Shown: positions 48,640 to 58,120, counted from the first letter of the stretch. The stretch is 64,000 bases of DNA from Streptomyces sp. WZ.A104 (GCF_002382885.1 NZ_NWVL01000012.1:62001-126000); one strand, 5' to 3'. A program made the numbers and translations. The notes: generated by a model not told the origin, from the sequence alone.

Positions 48640-50169
48640 ATGACCACATTCGTACACAGCTCGGACACTCTGACCCGCGACGCGCTCACGGTGCTCCAGC
48701 CCGGATTCGCCGGAACCACCGCACCCGACTGGCTGCTGCGCCGCGTCGGCGAGGGCCTCGGAGCCGTCGGGGTCTTCGGCCGCAACGTCCACTCGCCCGA
48801 GCAGCTCGCCGCGCTCACCGAGCGGCTGCGCGCAGAACGCGAGGACATCCTCGTCGCGATCGACGAGGAGAGCGGGGACGTGACCCGCCTGGAGGTCGTG
48901 CACGGGTCCTCCTTCCCCGGCAACTACGCCCTCGGCTCGGTGGACGACGTCCACCTCACCCGGTCCGTCGCCCAGGAGCTGGGCCGCCGGCTCGCCGAGT
49001 GCGGCGTCAACCTCAACTGGGCGCCGTCCGCCGACGTCAACGCCAACGTGGGCAACCCGGTCATCGGCGTACGCTCCTTCGGCGCCGACCCTCAGCTGGT
49101 CGCCCGGCACACCGCCGCGTACATCGAGGGCCTCCAGGCCGCCGGTGTCGCCGCCTGCACCAAGCACTTCCCCGGCCACGGCGACACCGCGGTCGACTCG
49201 CACCACGCGATCCCCCGCATCGATGTGGATCTCGACACCCTGCACGCCCGTGAGCTGGTGCCTTTCCGGGCGGCCATCGCCGCGGGTTCCCAATCGGTGA
49301 TGAGCGCGCATATCCTGCTTCCCGCACTCGACCCCGACCGCCCGGCGACGGTCAGCCCGCAGATCCTCACCGGTCTGCTGCGCGAGGAGCTGGGCTACGA
49401 CGGCCTGATCGTCACGGACGGCATCGAGATGGAGGCCATCTCCAAGGTCTACGGCATCGAGCGCGGCTCCGTCCTCGCCATCGCCGCGGGCTGCGACGCC
49501 ATCTGTGTCGGCGGCGGTCTGTGCGACGAGGAGACGGTGCTGCGGCTCCGCGACGCCATCGTCGGGGCCGTACGCAGCGGGGAACTGGCCGAGGAGCGGC
49601 TCGCGGACGCGGCCGCCCGAGTACGAGCCCTCGCGTCCTGGACGCAGAGGGCCCGGGGGGATGTCCCGGAGCCGGGCGCGGAAGTGCAGGAGGGGACCGC
49701 GCCCGGCACCGGAGTCAGCTCCGACATCGGCCTGGTGGCCGCCCGCCGCGCGGTCCGGGTGACCGGCTCCGGCGACCGGCTGACCGAGGCGGCGTACGTG
49801 GCCACGTTCAGCCCGGTGGCGAACATCGCGGTCGGTGCCGAGACCCCGTGGGGTGTCGCGACCGCCCTGACCGAGCTGCTGCCCGGCACCGACGCGGACA
49901 CGTACACCGACGAGAGCGCCGACCCGGTGGCCGCGGCCCTGGAGGCCGCGGGGGACCGTCGTATCGTCGCCGTCGTCCGCGACGAGCACCGGCACGCCTG
50001 GATGGGCAGGGCGCTCGACGCCTTGCTGGCGGCCCGTCCGGACACGGTCGTGGTCGAGATGGGCCTGCCCCAGTCGGAGCCCCGGGGCGCCCTGTACGCG
50101 GCCACCCACGGCGCGGCCCGCGTCTGCGGCGAGGCGGCGGTGGAGGCGATCACGGACACGAAGCCCTGA
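48640..50169 (+). CDS. dasD: Family 3 beta-N-acetylglucosaminidase DasD
   Basis: Hydrolyses imported chitobiose to GlcNAc. GH3 landmarks are ILVAIDEESGDVTRL, the NagZ-type loop ACTKHFPGHGDTAVDSHH with the acid/base His, and LIVTDGIEMEAISKVYG with the nucleophile Asp. The C-terminal ~190 residues form a second domain. Length 509; no signal peptide, so it is cytoplasmic, in keeping with action after transport. Confidence 0.9.
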   Translation: MTTFVHSSDTLTRDALTVLQPGFAGTTAPDWLLRRVGEGLGAVGVFGRNVHSPEQLAALTERLRAEREDILVAIDEESGDVTRLEVVHGSSFPGNYALGSVDDVHLTRSVAQELGRRLAECGVNLNWAPSADVNANVGNPVIGVRSFGADPQLVARHTAAYIEGLQAAGVAACTKHFPGHGDTAVDSHHAIPRIDVDLDTLHARELVPFRAAIAAGSQSVMSAHILLPALDPDRPATVSPQILTGLLREELGYDGLIVTDGIEMEAISKVYGIERGSVLAIAAGCDAICVGGGLCDEETVLRLRDAIVGAVRSGELAEERLADAAARVRALASWTQRARGDVPEPGAEVQEGTAPGTGVSSDIGLVAARRAVRVTGSGDRLTEAAYVATFSPVANIAVGAETPWGVATALTELLPGTDADTYTDESADPVAAALEAAGDRRIVAVVRDEHRHAWMGRALDALLAARPDTVVVEMGLPQSEPRGALYAATHGAARVCGEAAVEAITDTKP

Positions 50170-50208
50170 GCCAGGGGCGCGGGTCGAAGCCTCCGGCGGC
50201 AAGATCGA

Positions 50209-50301
50209 GCCCGTCCGGCGATCGAGGACAAAGCCTCTCGCCGGACGGGCGGCACACGGCGAAGGGCCGGGACACCACCACGGTGCCCCGGCCCTTCGCC
50301 G
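50209..50301. terminator. Two successive hairpins between dasD and nagB
   Basis: GCCCGTCCGGCG/CGCCGGACGGGC (50209-50220/50239-50250) is followed by CGGCGAAGGGCCGGG/CCCGGCCCTTCGCCG (50257-50271/50287-50301). Lying between convergent genes, they can stop transcription from both sides. Confidence 0.8.
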
Positions 50302-50314
50302 TACCTTCAGGGGT

Positions 50315-51100
50315 CTACAGCCCCTGCCACGACGGCTTCGCCGCATACGTGGCCCGGAAGTAGTCCGCCAGCTTCAGCTTCGACGCAGCCGCCTCGTCGA
50401 CCACCACCGTCGCGTGCGGGTGCAGCTGGAGCGCCGACGCGGGAACGATCGAGGCGACCGGCCCCTCCACCGTCTGGGCGACGGCCTCCGCCTTGCCCTC
50501 GCCGGTGGCCAGCAGGATCGGGTGCCGGGCGTCCAGGATCGTCCCGATGCCCTGGGTGATCACGTGGTGCGGCACCTGGTCGATGTCGTTGTCGAAGAAC
50601 CGCGCGTTGTCGACCCGGGTCTGCTCGGTCAGCGTCTTGATCCGGGTGCGCGAGGCGAGCGAGGAGCACGGCTCGTTGAAGCCGATGTGCCCGTCGGTGC
50701 CGATGCCCAGCAGCTGGAGGTCGACGCCGCCCGCCTCCGCCAGCGCCCGGTCGTACGCCTCGCACGCGGCCTGGACGTCCTCGGCCGAGCCGTCGGGGCC
50801 CATGAAGGCCGCCTCGGACAGCCCGAGCGGCTCGACGACCTCGCGCAGGACCACCGATCGGTACGACTCCGGGTGGCCCGCGGGCAGTCCGACGTACTCG
50901 TCGAGCTGGCAGATCCGGGCGCGCGACGCGTCGACCGCGCCGGAGGCGACCTTCGCGGCGAGCGCGCGGTAGATGGGCAGCGGAGTCGAGCCGGTGGCAA
51001 CGCCGAGCAGGGCGTCGGGCTTGCGGCTGAGCAGGGCTGCGATGGCCTCCGCGATCAGTTCGCCGCCTGCCGTGGCGTCCGGGACGATGACAACTTCCAC
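50315..51100 (-). CDS. nagB: Glucosamine-6-phosphate deaminase
   Basis: Converts glucosamine-6-phosphate to fructose-6-phosphate and ammonia, thereby removing the DasR inducer. Signatures are LGVATGSTPLPIYRAL, QLDEYVGLPAGHPESYR, and LLGIGTDGHIGFNEPCSS containing the catalytic Asp/His. GTG 51100 with GGCAGG gives 261 residues, the normal length. A dre operator lies 32 bases upstream, so it is a direct DasR target as in S. coelicolor. Confidence 0.94.
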   Translation of the reverse strand: MEVVIVPDATAGGELIAEAIAALLSRKPDALLGVATGSTPLPIYRALAAKVASGAVDASRARICQLDEYVGLPAGHPESYRSVVLREVVEPLGLSEAAFMGPDGSAEDVQAACEAYDRALAEAGGVDLQLLGIGTDGHIGFNEPCSSLASRTRIKTLTEQTRVDNARFFDNDIDQVPHHVITQGIGTILDARHPILLATGEGKAEAVAQTVEGPVASIVPASALQLHPHATVVVDEAAASKLKLADYFRATYAAKPSWQGL

Positions 51101-51131
51101 GCTGTGCCTGCCGATCTGACTAGGGGAGCCG

Positions 51132-51147
51132 GTGGTATAGACCAATC
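51132..51147. promoter_or_regulatory. dre operator upstream of nagB
   Basis: GTGGTATAGACCAATC matches the DasR consensus, with one core exchange (TATAGACC for TCTAGACC). It lies between nagB and the divergent SIS gene. Confidence 0.8.
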
Positions 51148-51374
51148 AAGTTCCCAATTTAGCAGAACCGGGCGGCCGTACGGTGAACAGTCCGCCCATC
51201 GGCCCGCACGCTTGCGCGCCCACCGGCCCGCCCGCCCCGGCCCGCTGGCGGGCCTGGGCAATGCCTGGTCGACTTGTGCGGTACGGAACGGATCGCGCAC
51301 CCCCGTGGACGCGCCTGCGTGGACGCACCGCCCGTACGCCGACACCGCAGCCGACAGCGCAGGGAGGCCCCCAT

Positions 51375-52457
51375 ATGTCCGCCACCCCACCGGCCGACCG
51401 GAGCGGCCAGGGCGACGAGCCCGGCCGCATCATGTCCGGCGAGATGGCCGAGCAGCCCGCGATGCTGCGCCGCATCCTCGAACAGGGCGCGCCCCGCATC
51501 CGCGAGGTCGCCGCCGAGATCGCCGCCAAGAAGCCCCGGTTCGTGCTGCTCACCGCCCGGGGTACGTCGGACAACGCGGCGCTCTACGCGAAGTACCTGC
51601 TGGAGATCCGGCTCGGGCTGCCCTGCGGACTGGCCTCGATGTCCACCACGACGGCCTACGGGGCCAAACCCGACCTGCGGGACGTCCTGGTGATCACCGT
51701 CAGTCAGTCGGGCGGCTCGCCGGACCTGGTGGCCTCCACGAGGGCCGCCCGGGACGCGGGGGCCGTCACCCTCGCTGTCACCAACAACCCGGACTCGGCG
51801 CTCGCCGCCGTCTCGGAGCACCACATCGACATCCTGGCGGGCCCGGAGAAGGCGCTCCCGGCCACCAAGACGTACACCGCGTCCCTCCTCTCCCTCTACC
51901 TCTTCGTGGAGGGCCTCGCCGGGGTGGACGGTACGCAGGCCGCCGCGAGCCTGCCCGACCTCGCGGGCGCGATCCTCGGCCGCCGTGCCGAGGTCAAGGC
52001 GCTGGCCTCCCGCTACCGCTTCGCCGAGCGCATGGTGATCACCTCGCGCGGCTACGGCTACCCCACGGCCAAGGAAGCGGCGCTGAAGCTGATGGAGACC
52101 AGCTACATCCCCGCTCTCTCCTACTCCGGTGCGGACCTGCTGCACGGCCCGCTGGCGATGGTCGACAACATCTCCCCGGTGATCGCCGTGGTCACCGACG
52201 GCCGGGGCGGCGAGGCCCTCCAGCCGGTGCTGGACCGGCTGCGGGGCCGGGGTGCGGACCTGTTCGTGGTCGGCCCCAAGGCCCAGGTGGAGGAGGCGTC
52301 GGCGGGCTTCTCGCTGCCCACGGCCGGGGTTCCGGAGGAGTTGCAGCCGGTCCTGGAGATCCTGCCGCTCCAGATGCTGGCGTACGAGGTGACGATCGCC
52401 CGGGGCCAGGACCCGGACGCCCCGCGCGCCCTGGCCAAGGTCACCGAGACCCGCTGA
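51375..52457 (+). CDS. Double-SIS domain phosphosugar protein
   Basis: A 360-residue protein with two SIS domains, like the isomerase half of GlmS or amino-sugar deaminases (AgaS/FrlB type). Landmarks are LLTARGTSDNAALYAKY, ITVSQSGGSPDLVAST, SRGYGYPTAKEAALKLMETS and YSGADLLHGPLAMVDN. It lacks the glutaminase domain. GGGAGG precedes ATG 51375. Its place beside nagB and a dre site suggests a role in amino-sugar phosphate handling. Confidence 0.85.
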   Translation: MSATPPADRSGQGDEPGRIMSGEMAEQPAMLRRILEQGAPRIREVAAEIAAKKPRFVLLTARGTSDNAALYAKYLLEIRLGLPCGLASMSTTTAYGAKPDLRDVLVITVSQSGGSPDLVASTRAARDAGAVTLAVTNNPDSALAAVSEHHIDILAGPEKALPATKTYTASLLSLYLFVEGLAGVDGTQAAASLPDLAGAILGRRAEVKALASRYRFAERMVITSRGYGYPTAKEAALKLMETSYIPALSYSGADLLHGPLAMVDNISPVIAVVTDGRGGEALQPVLDRLRGRGADLFVVGPKAQVEEASAGFSLPTAGVPEELQPVLEILPLQMLAYEVTIARGQDPDAPRALAKVTETR

Positions 52458-52879
52458 GAGCCGAGATCCGCCGCGAACCGGGCCCCGCTGCGAACTGGGA
52501 GGCGATAGGGCTCCGCAGGTGATACGGCCCCGAGAACACCCGCGGGCCGCGGCGCCAGAGCGGGACCCTCAGCCCGCCCGGCACCGCAGCCCGGAGCTGC
52601 CTGGCCGGCGGTGTGCGGTGCCGTCGGCCACATGAGGCACCTTGCGCGGTCAGGGCAGAGAGCGCCGGCGCCTCGGTCCGCTCTCCTGTGCGGGGAGAGC
52701 GGGGTCTTGGTGAACTCATTGTGGACTAGACCAATTGCCCGTGTCCATCCGTGTGCACGACATTCTCCGGCCCCGCATCACGCCTGTCCATCGGCCTTCA
52801 CCCGATGCCCCGCAGCTTGGCACGGCCGGGCGGGCCGTTCGGTTCGAACACGCGCGGTAACCCCAGGTACGCTCCACCC
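52458..52879. other. Intergenic region with dre-like operator (52721-52736)
   Basis: The 422 bases contain no credible gene. GTGGACTAGACCAATT at 52721-52736 matches the dre consensus and lies 144 bases before the histidine kinase start. GC-rich palindromic sequence near 52,545-52,560 (CCGCGGGCCGCGGCGCC) may end the SIS transcript. Confidence 0.65.
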
Positions 52880-54355
52880 GTGCCCTCCATGAACGACCTC
52901 GTCCGCCAGCACACCGCTCTGAGCGACACCGACCTTGAGTGGCTCCACCTGCTGGTCTCGGAGTGGCAGCTGCTCTCCGACCTCTCCTTCGCCGACCTCG
53001 TGCTCTGGGTCCCCACCCGCGACGGCACCCGGTACGTCTCCGTCGCCCAGATGCGCCCCAACACCGGGCCCACCTCCTACCAGGACGACATGGTCGGCCA
53101 CCTGGTGCCGCGCGGCCGCCGTCCGCTGCTGGACGCCGCGCTGGACGAGGGCCGGATCGTGCGCGAGGGCGACCCGGAGTGGCGCGAGGAGGTGCCCGTA
53201 CGGGTCGAGTCCATCCCCGTACGCCGCGAGGGCCGGGTGCTCGGCGTCATCGCCCGTAACACCAACCTGCTCACCGTGCGCACCCCCTCCCGGCTGGAGC
53301 TCACCTACCTGCAGTCCGCTTCCGACCTGGCCCAGATGATCGCCGCCGGGGCCTTCCCCTTCCCCGGCCAGCAGGTCGACATGGACGCCTCCCCGCGCGT
53401 CGGCGACGGGCTGATCCGGCTCGACGCCGACGGGATCGTCCAGTACGCCAGCCCCAACGGCCTCTCCGCCTACCACCGCCTCGGCCTCGCCTCCGACCTG
53501 GTCGGCCACCACCTCGGCACCGTCACCGCCGAACTGGCCCCCTCCCGGGGGCCGGTGGACGAGGCCCTGGTCAAGGTCGCCAGCGGTTACGCGCCCCGCG
53601 AGTTCGAGGTCGAGTGCGCGGGCGGGGTCATCCAGCTGCGGGCCATCCCGCTCAAGCCCAAGGGGGCCCGGATCGGCTCGCTGGTCCTGCTCCGGGACGT
53701 CACCGAACTCCGTCGCCGCGAACGCGAGTTGATCACCAAGGACGCGACCATCCGGGAGATCCACCACCGGGTGAAGAACAACCTCCAGACAGTGGCCGCC
53801 CTGTTGCGCCTCCAGGCCCGCAGGATGGACTCCGAGCAGGGGCGCGAGGCGCTCAACGAGGCCGTCCGGCGCGTCGGCTCGATCGCCATCGTCCACGAGA
53901 CGCTCTCCCAGAACCTGGACGAGCGCGTCGAGTTCGACGAGATCGCCGACCGGGTCATCGCGATGGTGTCCGAGATCTCCCCGGGCAAGGTGACCTGCCG
54001 GCGCACCGGACGCTTCGGCATCCTCGACGCCGAGGTCGCCACCCCGCTGTCCATGGTGCTGACCGAGGTTCTGCAGAACGCCCTGGAGCACGCGTTCGCC
54101 GTGGCCGACCACGGGACGGTGGAGGTCTCGGCCGTGCGCGGCGGATCGCCGGCCGAGGGGCGGCTGCTGATCACGGTCACCGACGACGGGCGCGGACTGC
54201 CCGAGGGCTTCGACCCGAAGCAGGCCGGAAACCTGGGCCTCCAGATCGTACGGACGCTGGTGGAGGGGGAGTTGGGCGGTGTGTTCGGCATGGTCCCGGC
54301 CCCCGGGCGCGGCACCCAGGTGGTCCTGGACCTCCCGGTCCGGGGCGACAAGTAG
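52880..54355 (+). CDS. PdtaS-like cytoplasmic sensor histidine kinase
   Basis: A 491-residue soluble kinase. The N-terminus is GAF-like (ADLVLWVPTRDGTRYVSVAQ); a PAS domain lies near residues 175-285 (GLIRLDADGIVQYASPNG). The HisKA_2 phosphoacceptor is IREIHHRVKNNLQTVAALLR and the HATPase has VLTEVLQNALEHAFA and VTDDGRGLPEG. It resembles PdtaS of mycobacteria, whose partner is an ANTAR RNA-binding regulator; none is adjacent here. GTG 52880 or ATG 52889 are candidate starts, both with poor SD. Confidence 0.87.
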   Translation: MPSMNDLVRQHTALSDTDLEWLHLLVSEWQLLSDLSFADLVLWVPTRDGTRYVSVAQMRPNTGPTSYQDDMVGHLVPRGRRPLLDAALDEGRIVREGDPEWREEVPVRVESIPVRREGRVLGVIARNTNLLTVRTPSRLELTYLQSASDLAQMIAAGAFPFPGQQVDMDASPRVGDGLIRLDADGIVQYASPNGLSAYHRLGLASDLVGHHLGTVTAELAPSRGPVDEALVKVASGYAPREFEVECAGGVIQLRAIPLKPKGARIGSLVLLRDVTELRRRERELITKDATIREIHHRVKNNLQTVAALLRLQARRMDSEQGREALNEAVRRVGSIAIVHETLSQNLDERVEFDEIADRVIAMVSEISPGKVTCRRTGRFGILDAEVATPLSMVLTEVLQNALEHAFAVADHGTVEVSAVRGGSPAEGRLLITVTDDGRGLPEGFDPKQAGNLGLQIVRTLVEGELGGVFGMVPAPGRGTQVVLDLPVRGDK

Positions 54356-54380
54356 AGCAGGCGCGGGAGCGCACACAGCA

Positions 54381-54418
54381 GAGCGGGCCCGGACCGTGGT
54401 GACGGTCCGGGCCCGCTC
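54381..54418 (+). terminator. Terminator after the histidine kinase
   Basis: GAGCGGGCCCGGACCGT (54381-54397) pairs perfectly with ACGGTCCGGGCCCGCTC (54402-54418), a 17-base stem with loop GGTG. Confidence 0.8.
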
Positions 54419-54530
54419 CGTGGTGCTCACGTTGCGATGCGCTTCGGGGTACTGCGCGCTGCGACTCGAAGGCGGGGCTGTGCGTACGCTCTGTACGCGC
54501 CGCCGGGCTGAGGCTTGGTGCGGGGGTCGC

Positions 54531-54788
54531 TCAGGCGCTGGCGTTACGCGCCCGGTTGCGAGCGGCGCGGCGCTTCATCGCGCGGCGCTCGTCCTCGCTG
54601 AGGCCACCCCATACGCCGGAGTCCTGACCGGACTCAAGCGCCCACTGCAGGCACTGCTCCATGACGGGGCAGCGGCGGCAGACAGCCTTGGCTTCCTCGA
54701 TCTGCAGCAGCGCAGGACCGGTGTTGCCGATGGGGAAGAACAGCTCGGGGTCTTCCTCACGACAAACGGCGTTGTGACGCCAGTCCAT
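54531..54788 (-). CDS. wblE: WhiB-like iron-sulfur protein WblE
   Basis: The 85-residue product has the four conserved Cys: one in AVCREEDPELFF and three in AKAVCRRCPVMEQCLQW. The G[VI]WGG turn (SGVWGGLSEDERRAMKRRA) and the basic tail follow. WhiB proteins bind a redox-sensitive 4Fe-4S cluster and pair with sigma factors. Sequence and context agree with wblE, close to the mycobacterial whiB1 orthologue. The gene has a ~320-base upstream region to itself. Confidence 0.93.
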   Translation of the reverse strand: MDWRHNAVCREEDPELFFPIGNTGPALLQIEEAKAVCRRCPVMEQCLQWALESGQDSGVWGGLSEDERRAMKRRAARNRARNASA

Positions 54789-55107
54789 GGCTGCTACCTC
54801 TCCTTGGTATTACACGCTTGTTGCTTGTGAATGTGAACGCTTTCACGAATCCCCCCGCAGATGACGGGCCGACTCCCAGATGAACTGGGTGTGGTCTGTG
54901 AGGTGAGGAGGGGTTCTGGCTCTCAGTGGAGGCCGGTGTTGCGGGCCGTCCCGATCGCCATGTAGAGATTCGCAAACCTCGGCGGCGGATACAACCCCTT
55001 CTGGAAAGTTTTTTTTGATTCCTCGGTGTCGACTAGGTCACAGCCGCACTTCTAAGGGGTGGGGGCCAGTCCAAACGTTCGAGTTAAAGGACTTTAGGCC
55101 CTTCCAC
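54789..55107. other. wblE promoter region
   Basis: This 319-base stretch holds no gene I can support. It contains the leftward wblE promoter and leader, including a T-rich run (GTTTTTTTT near 55,010) in the plus-strand reading and a stretch GTGAACGCTTTCAC (54,831-54,844), an imperfect palindrome of unknown use. Confidence 0.4.
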
Positions 55108-56076
55108 TCACACAATCACACGCAGTGCACGGCGTACGCCTGTGAACGTCACGCTCGTACGCAGTCCCAAGTGGTCGCCGTCCATCTGGAAGGGCAGTGG
55201 GACCTTTGAATGCAAGGTGAAGTCGGTGAGGTCGTGCAGCGAAACGGCGTGCTTGCCGCGCGGCCCCTTCTCGGGGCTCGATGTGAGCAGCTGGGTGCCG
55301 TAACGAGCCACCGCCGGAGTGGACAGACGCTTCAGTCCGAGGACGTCCAGCGCGGTGTCGAAGGAGGCCTTCGGCGAGGCGTAGACCGGACGATTGCCCA
55401 GGTAGGTCCAGGGGGCGGTGTTGCAGATTATGGAGAGCGCGAGGTCGGCGACCGGGTCCTGGCCGGGCACGTCGAGCGTGATCGTCCCGTGCCGCCGGTG
55501 GGCCTCGTTCAGGAACTGCCGCACCACCTGGCGTACGTACAGGGCGTGCGTCGACCGCTTGCCGCCCTCGCGTTTCTGTTCGACCCGGCCGACCACTCCC
55601 GCATCGAAGCCGAGGCCGGCGCAGAAAGTGAACCAGCGTTCGGGGACGGACTCGTCCTCGGTGCCCGGGGTGCCGGCCGCGAGCCCCAGGCCGACCGTGC
55701 GTTCGGTCCGGTTCTCCAGGGCGTCCAGGATCGCGCCGGTCGCCTCGACCGCGTCGTTGGGCAGCCCCAGGGCGCGCGCGAAGACATTGGTGGAGCCGCC
55801 GGGAACCACGGCGAGCCTCGGCAGCCGGTCCACGTCCGGGCCCCGGTGCAGCAGCCCGTTCACGACCTCGTTCACCGTGCCGTCGCCGCCGAGGGCGACC
55901 ACCAGGTCGATGTCGTCGCTGTCCGCGGCCCGCCGCCCCAGATCCCGTGCGTGCCCCCGGTACTCCGTGGTCACCGCCTCCAGCTTCATCTCGCTGGCCA
56001 GCGCGTGGATCAACACGTCACGGGTGCGCGCACTGGTGGTGGTAGCAGCTGGGTTGACCACGAGGAGTGCGCGCAT
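55108..56076 (-). CDS. Diacylglycerol kinase-family lipid kinase
   Basis: Phosphorylates diacylglycerol or a related lipid. The DAGK catalytic motif is VVALGGDGTVNEVVNGL (near residue 60), followed by VVPGGSTNVFARALGLP. The C-terminal half (CAGLGFDAGVVGRVE, VADLALSIICNTAPWTY) completes the NAD-kinase/DAGK fold. Length 322. It runs leftward toward wblE and is preceded by a 165-base gap. Substrate specificity is not readable. Confidence 0.9.
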   Translation of the reverse strand: MRALLVVNPAATTTSARTRDVLIHALASEMKLEAVTTEYRGHARDLGRRAADSDDIDLVVALGGDGTVNEVVNGLLHRGPDVDRLPRLAVVPGGSTNVFARALGLPNDAVEATGAILDALENRTERTVGLGLAAGTPGTEDESVPERWFTFCAGLGFDAGVVGRVEQKREGGKRSTHALYVRQVVRQFLNEAHRRHGTITLDVPGQDPVADLALSIICNTAPWTYLGNRPVYASPKASFDTALDVLGLKRLSTPAVARYGTQLLTSSPEKGPRGKHAVSLHDLTDFTLHSKVPLPFQMDGDHLGLRTSVTFTGVRRALRVIV

Positions 56077-56241
56077 GCCCGCCAGCCTACCTACCGGGCG
56101 GTTCGGTCCAGTAGTCCCGGTTCGCTGTGCTCCCCGCCGGTGACGCCCCGTGACCGCCGCTCTCCTCCCGCGTACGGGACGGGGAGGGGGCCGCGCACCC
56201 CGGCTTCACTTCCGGCCCTCCGGGATGCCAACCTGAAGGGT

Positions 56242-56691
56242 GTGAGCACTGAAGCGACCTCGCCCTCCCCCTCGCCCGCCGTGACGGAGCGCCCGCGAAG
56301 GATCACCGTCCTCGCCGGGATCAACGCCCTCGAAGGCGCGGCGCTCGCCATCGGCGGGATCTACCTGCTGGTCATGGGGCTGCTCGGCCGCCTCGAAAGC
56401 ACCCAGCAGGCGGAGACGGTCGGCATCACCCTGATCGCTCTGGGCGCCATTCCGCTGCTCGCCGCCCGCGGGCTGATGCTGCTGCGCAGCTGGAGCCGGG
56501 GCCCCGCGCTGATCACGCAGATCATGGCGCTGCCGGTGGCCTGGACGCTGCTGCGGTCGCAGGGCGCGCTGATCCCCACCGGGATCGTCCTCGCGGTGGT
56601 CGCCGTGACCGGTCTGGTGCTCGTCCTGAACCCGGCGACCACCGAGGTCCTGGGCATCCGGCGGGGACCCGCGAAGACCCCCGACGCCTGA
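56242..56691 (+). CDS. Small integral membrane protein, 149 aa
   Basis: Four hydrophobic segments (ITVLAGINALEGAALAIGGI, VGITLIALGAIPLLAARGL, LITQIMALPVAWTLL, GIVLAVVAVTGLVLVL) follow a Ser/Pro-rich N-terminus. GTG 56242 has CTGAAGGG upstream. It stands alone between the lipid kinase and sigH. No family name can be given with confidence. Confidence 0.75.
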   Translation: MSTEATSPSPSPAVTERPRRITVLAGINALEGAALAIGGIYLLVMGLLGRLESTQQAETVGITLIALGAIPLLAARGLMLLRSWSRGPALITQIMALPVAWTLLRSQGALIPTGIVLAVVAVTGLVLVLNPATTEVLGIRRGPAKTPDA

Positions 56692-56753
56692 GCCCGGCAG
56701 GACCCGGGGGCCACTGGGACCACTCCAGGTGGGCTGCTCCTGACTCCCGGGCG

Positions 56754-57710
56754 CTACTCCTCGACGAGCAGCCGCTCGCGCAGCTGCGCGAGGGTGCGGG
56801 CCAGCAGTCGCGAGACGTGCATCTGAGAGATGCCGACCTCCTGGGCGATCTGCGACTGGGTCATGTTGCCGAAGAAGCGCAGCAGCAGGATGCGCTTCTC
56901 GCGCGGCGGCAGGTCCTCCAGGAGCGGCTTGAGGGACTCCCGGTACTCCACGCCCTCCAGGGCCTCGTCCTCCGAGCCCAGGGTGTCCGCGACGGCGGGG
57001 GACTCGTCGTCGGTGTCCGGCACGTCCAGCGACAGCGTGCTGTACGCGTTGGCGGACTCCAGGCCCTCCAGCACCTCCTCCTCGGAGATGCCGAGCCGCT
57101 CGGCCAGCTCGTGCACGGTCGGTGAGCGGCCGTGCTGCTGGGAGAGCTCCGCGGTGGCCGTGGTCAGCGAAAGCCGCAGCTCCTGGAGGCGTCGCGGCAC
57201 CCGCACCGCCCAGCCCTTGTCCCGGAAGTGGCGCTTGATCTCGCCGACCACCGTGGGGGTCGCGTACGTCGAGAACTCCACGCCCCGGTCCGGGTCGAAC
57301 CGGTCCACCGACTTGATCAGCCCGATGGTGGCGACCTGGGTCAGGTCGTCCAGGGGCTCGCCGCGGTTGCGGAAGCGGCGGGCCAGATGCTCGACCAGCG
57401 GCAGATGCATGCGCACCAGCCGATTGCGCAGCTCGGCCTTCTCCGCGGAGCCGTCGGGCAGTTCCCGCAACTCTATGAACAGGGCCCGCGCCCCGCTGCG
57501 GTCGTGTGGATCGTGGTGCCCGTGCTCGCTCATCTGGCCCGCCCGCTCTGCCTGCGACTGCTGCTCCACCGCGACGTTGAGGCTCTCGGGCCCGTCCGCT
57601 CCGTCCACCGGATGCGGCCGGGCCTGTTGCTCCGGGATGCCTGCTGGGCGCACCACCCCGGGTCGGATCGTCTCGTCCCGCACAGGACCGTCCCCGTTCC
57701 CGTCGCTCAC
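56754..57710 (-). CDS. sigH: Stress-response sigma factor SigH (SigB/F/G group)
   Basis: A group 3 sigma factor of 318 residues. Region 2 is NRLVRMHLPLVEHLARRF, LDDLTQVATIGLIKSVDRFD, FSTYATPTVVGEIKRHFRDK; region 3 includes SPTVHELAERLGISEEEV; region 4 is EDLPPREKRILLLRFFGNMT and SQMHVSRLLARTLAQLRE. SigH in S. coelicolor responds to osmotic stress and influences sporulation septation. A ~60-residue N-terminal extension precedes an internal Met (MSEHGHH), a possible second start. It overlaps the anti-sigma gene by ATGA. Confidence 0.9.
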   Translation of the reverse strand: MSDGNGDGPVRDETIRPGVVRPAGIPEQQARPHPVDGADGPESLNVAVEQQSQAERAGQMSEHGHHDPHDRSGARALFIELRELPDGSAEKAELRNRLVRMHLPLVEHLARRFRNRGEPLDDLTQVATIGLIKSVDRFDPDRGVEFSTYATPTVVGEIKRHFRDKGWAVRVPRRLQELRLSLTTATAELSQQHGRSPTVHELAERLGISEEEVLEGLESANAYSTLSLDVPDTDDESPAVADTLGSEDEALEGVEYRESLKPLLEDLPPREKRILLLRFFGNMTQSQIAQEVGISQMHVSRLLARTLAQLRERLLVEE

Positions 57711-58120
57711 GCCGGCCCGGGGCCCGCGCCGCGCTGTTTGTAGAGGCTGATGCTGACCGTACGGTCATCGGCGACCGTGGACTCGACCTTGCCCGCGAGT
57801 GCGGAGAGCACCGTCCAGGCGAAGGTGTCGCGCTCGGGCGCCCGGCCGTCCGTCGTGGGGGCCGACACCGTCACTTCGAGGGAGTCGTCGACGAGACGGA
57901 AGACGCAGCTGAGGACGGAGCCCGGCACGGCCTGCTGAAGCAGGATCGCGCAGGCCTCGTCGACCGCGATACGAAGATCCTCGATCTCGTCGAGAGTGAA
58001 GTCCAAACGCGCTGCGAGACCGGCCGTGGCCGTTCGCAGCACCGACAGGTAGGCACCCGCAGCGGGCAGCCGGACTTCCACGAAGTCCTGATTCCCGGGC
58101 TCGCCTGCGATCTGGGACAC
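57707..58120 (-). CDS. prsH: Anti-sigma factor of SigH (HATPase type)
   Basis: The 137-residue protein has a GHKL ATPase fold like SpoIIAB/RsbW: DLRIAVDEACAILLQQAVPG carries the N-box (with the metal-binding region), and a C-terminal ADDRTVSISLYKQR. Names used for the S. coelicolor gene are prsH, ushX and rshA. GTG 58120 is chosen because GGAGGTGAGG precedes it; longer in-frame starts up to 58288 lack any SD. It binds SigH and blocks core binding; a partner switch by an anti-anti-sigma protein is expected. Confidence 0.88.
   Translation of the reverse strand: MSQIAGEPGNQDFVEVRLPAAGAYLSVLRTATAGLAARLDFTLDEIEDLRIAVDEACAILLQQAVPGSVLSCVFRLVDDSLEVTVSAPTTDGRAPERDTFAWTVLSALAGKVESTVADDRTVSISLYKQRGAGPGPA

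Noticed and set aside
55010..55020. T-run near 55,010 as a terminator
   Set aside because: No stem of useful length precedes it on either strand.
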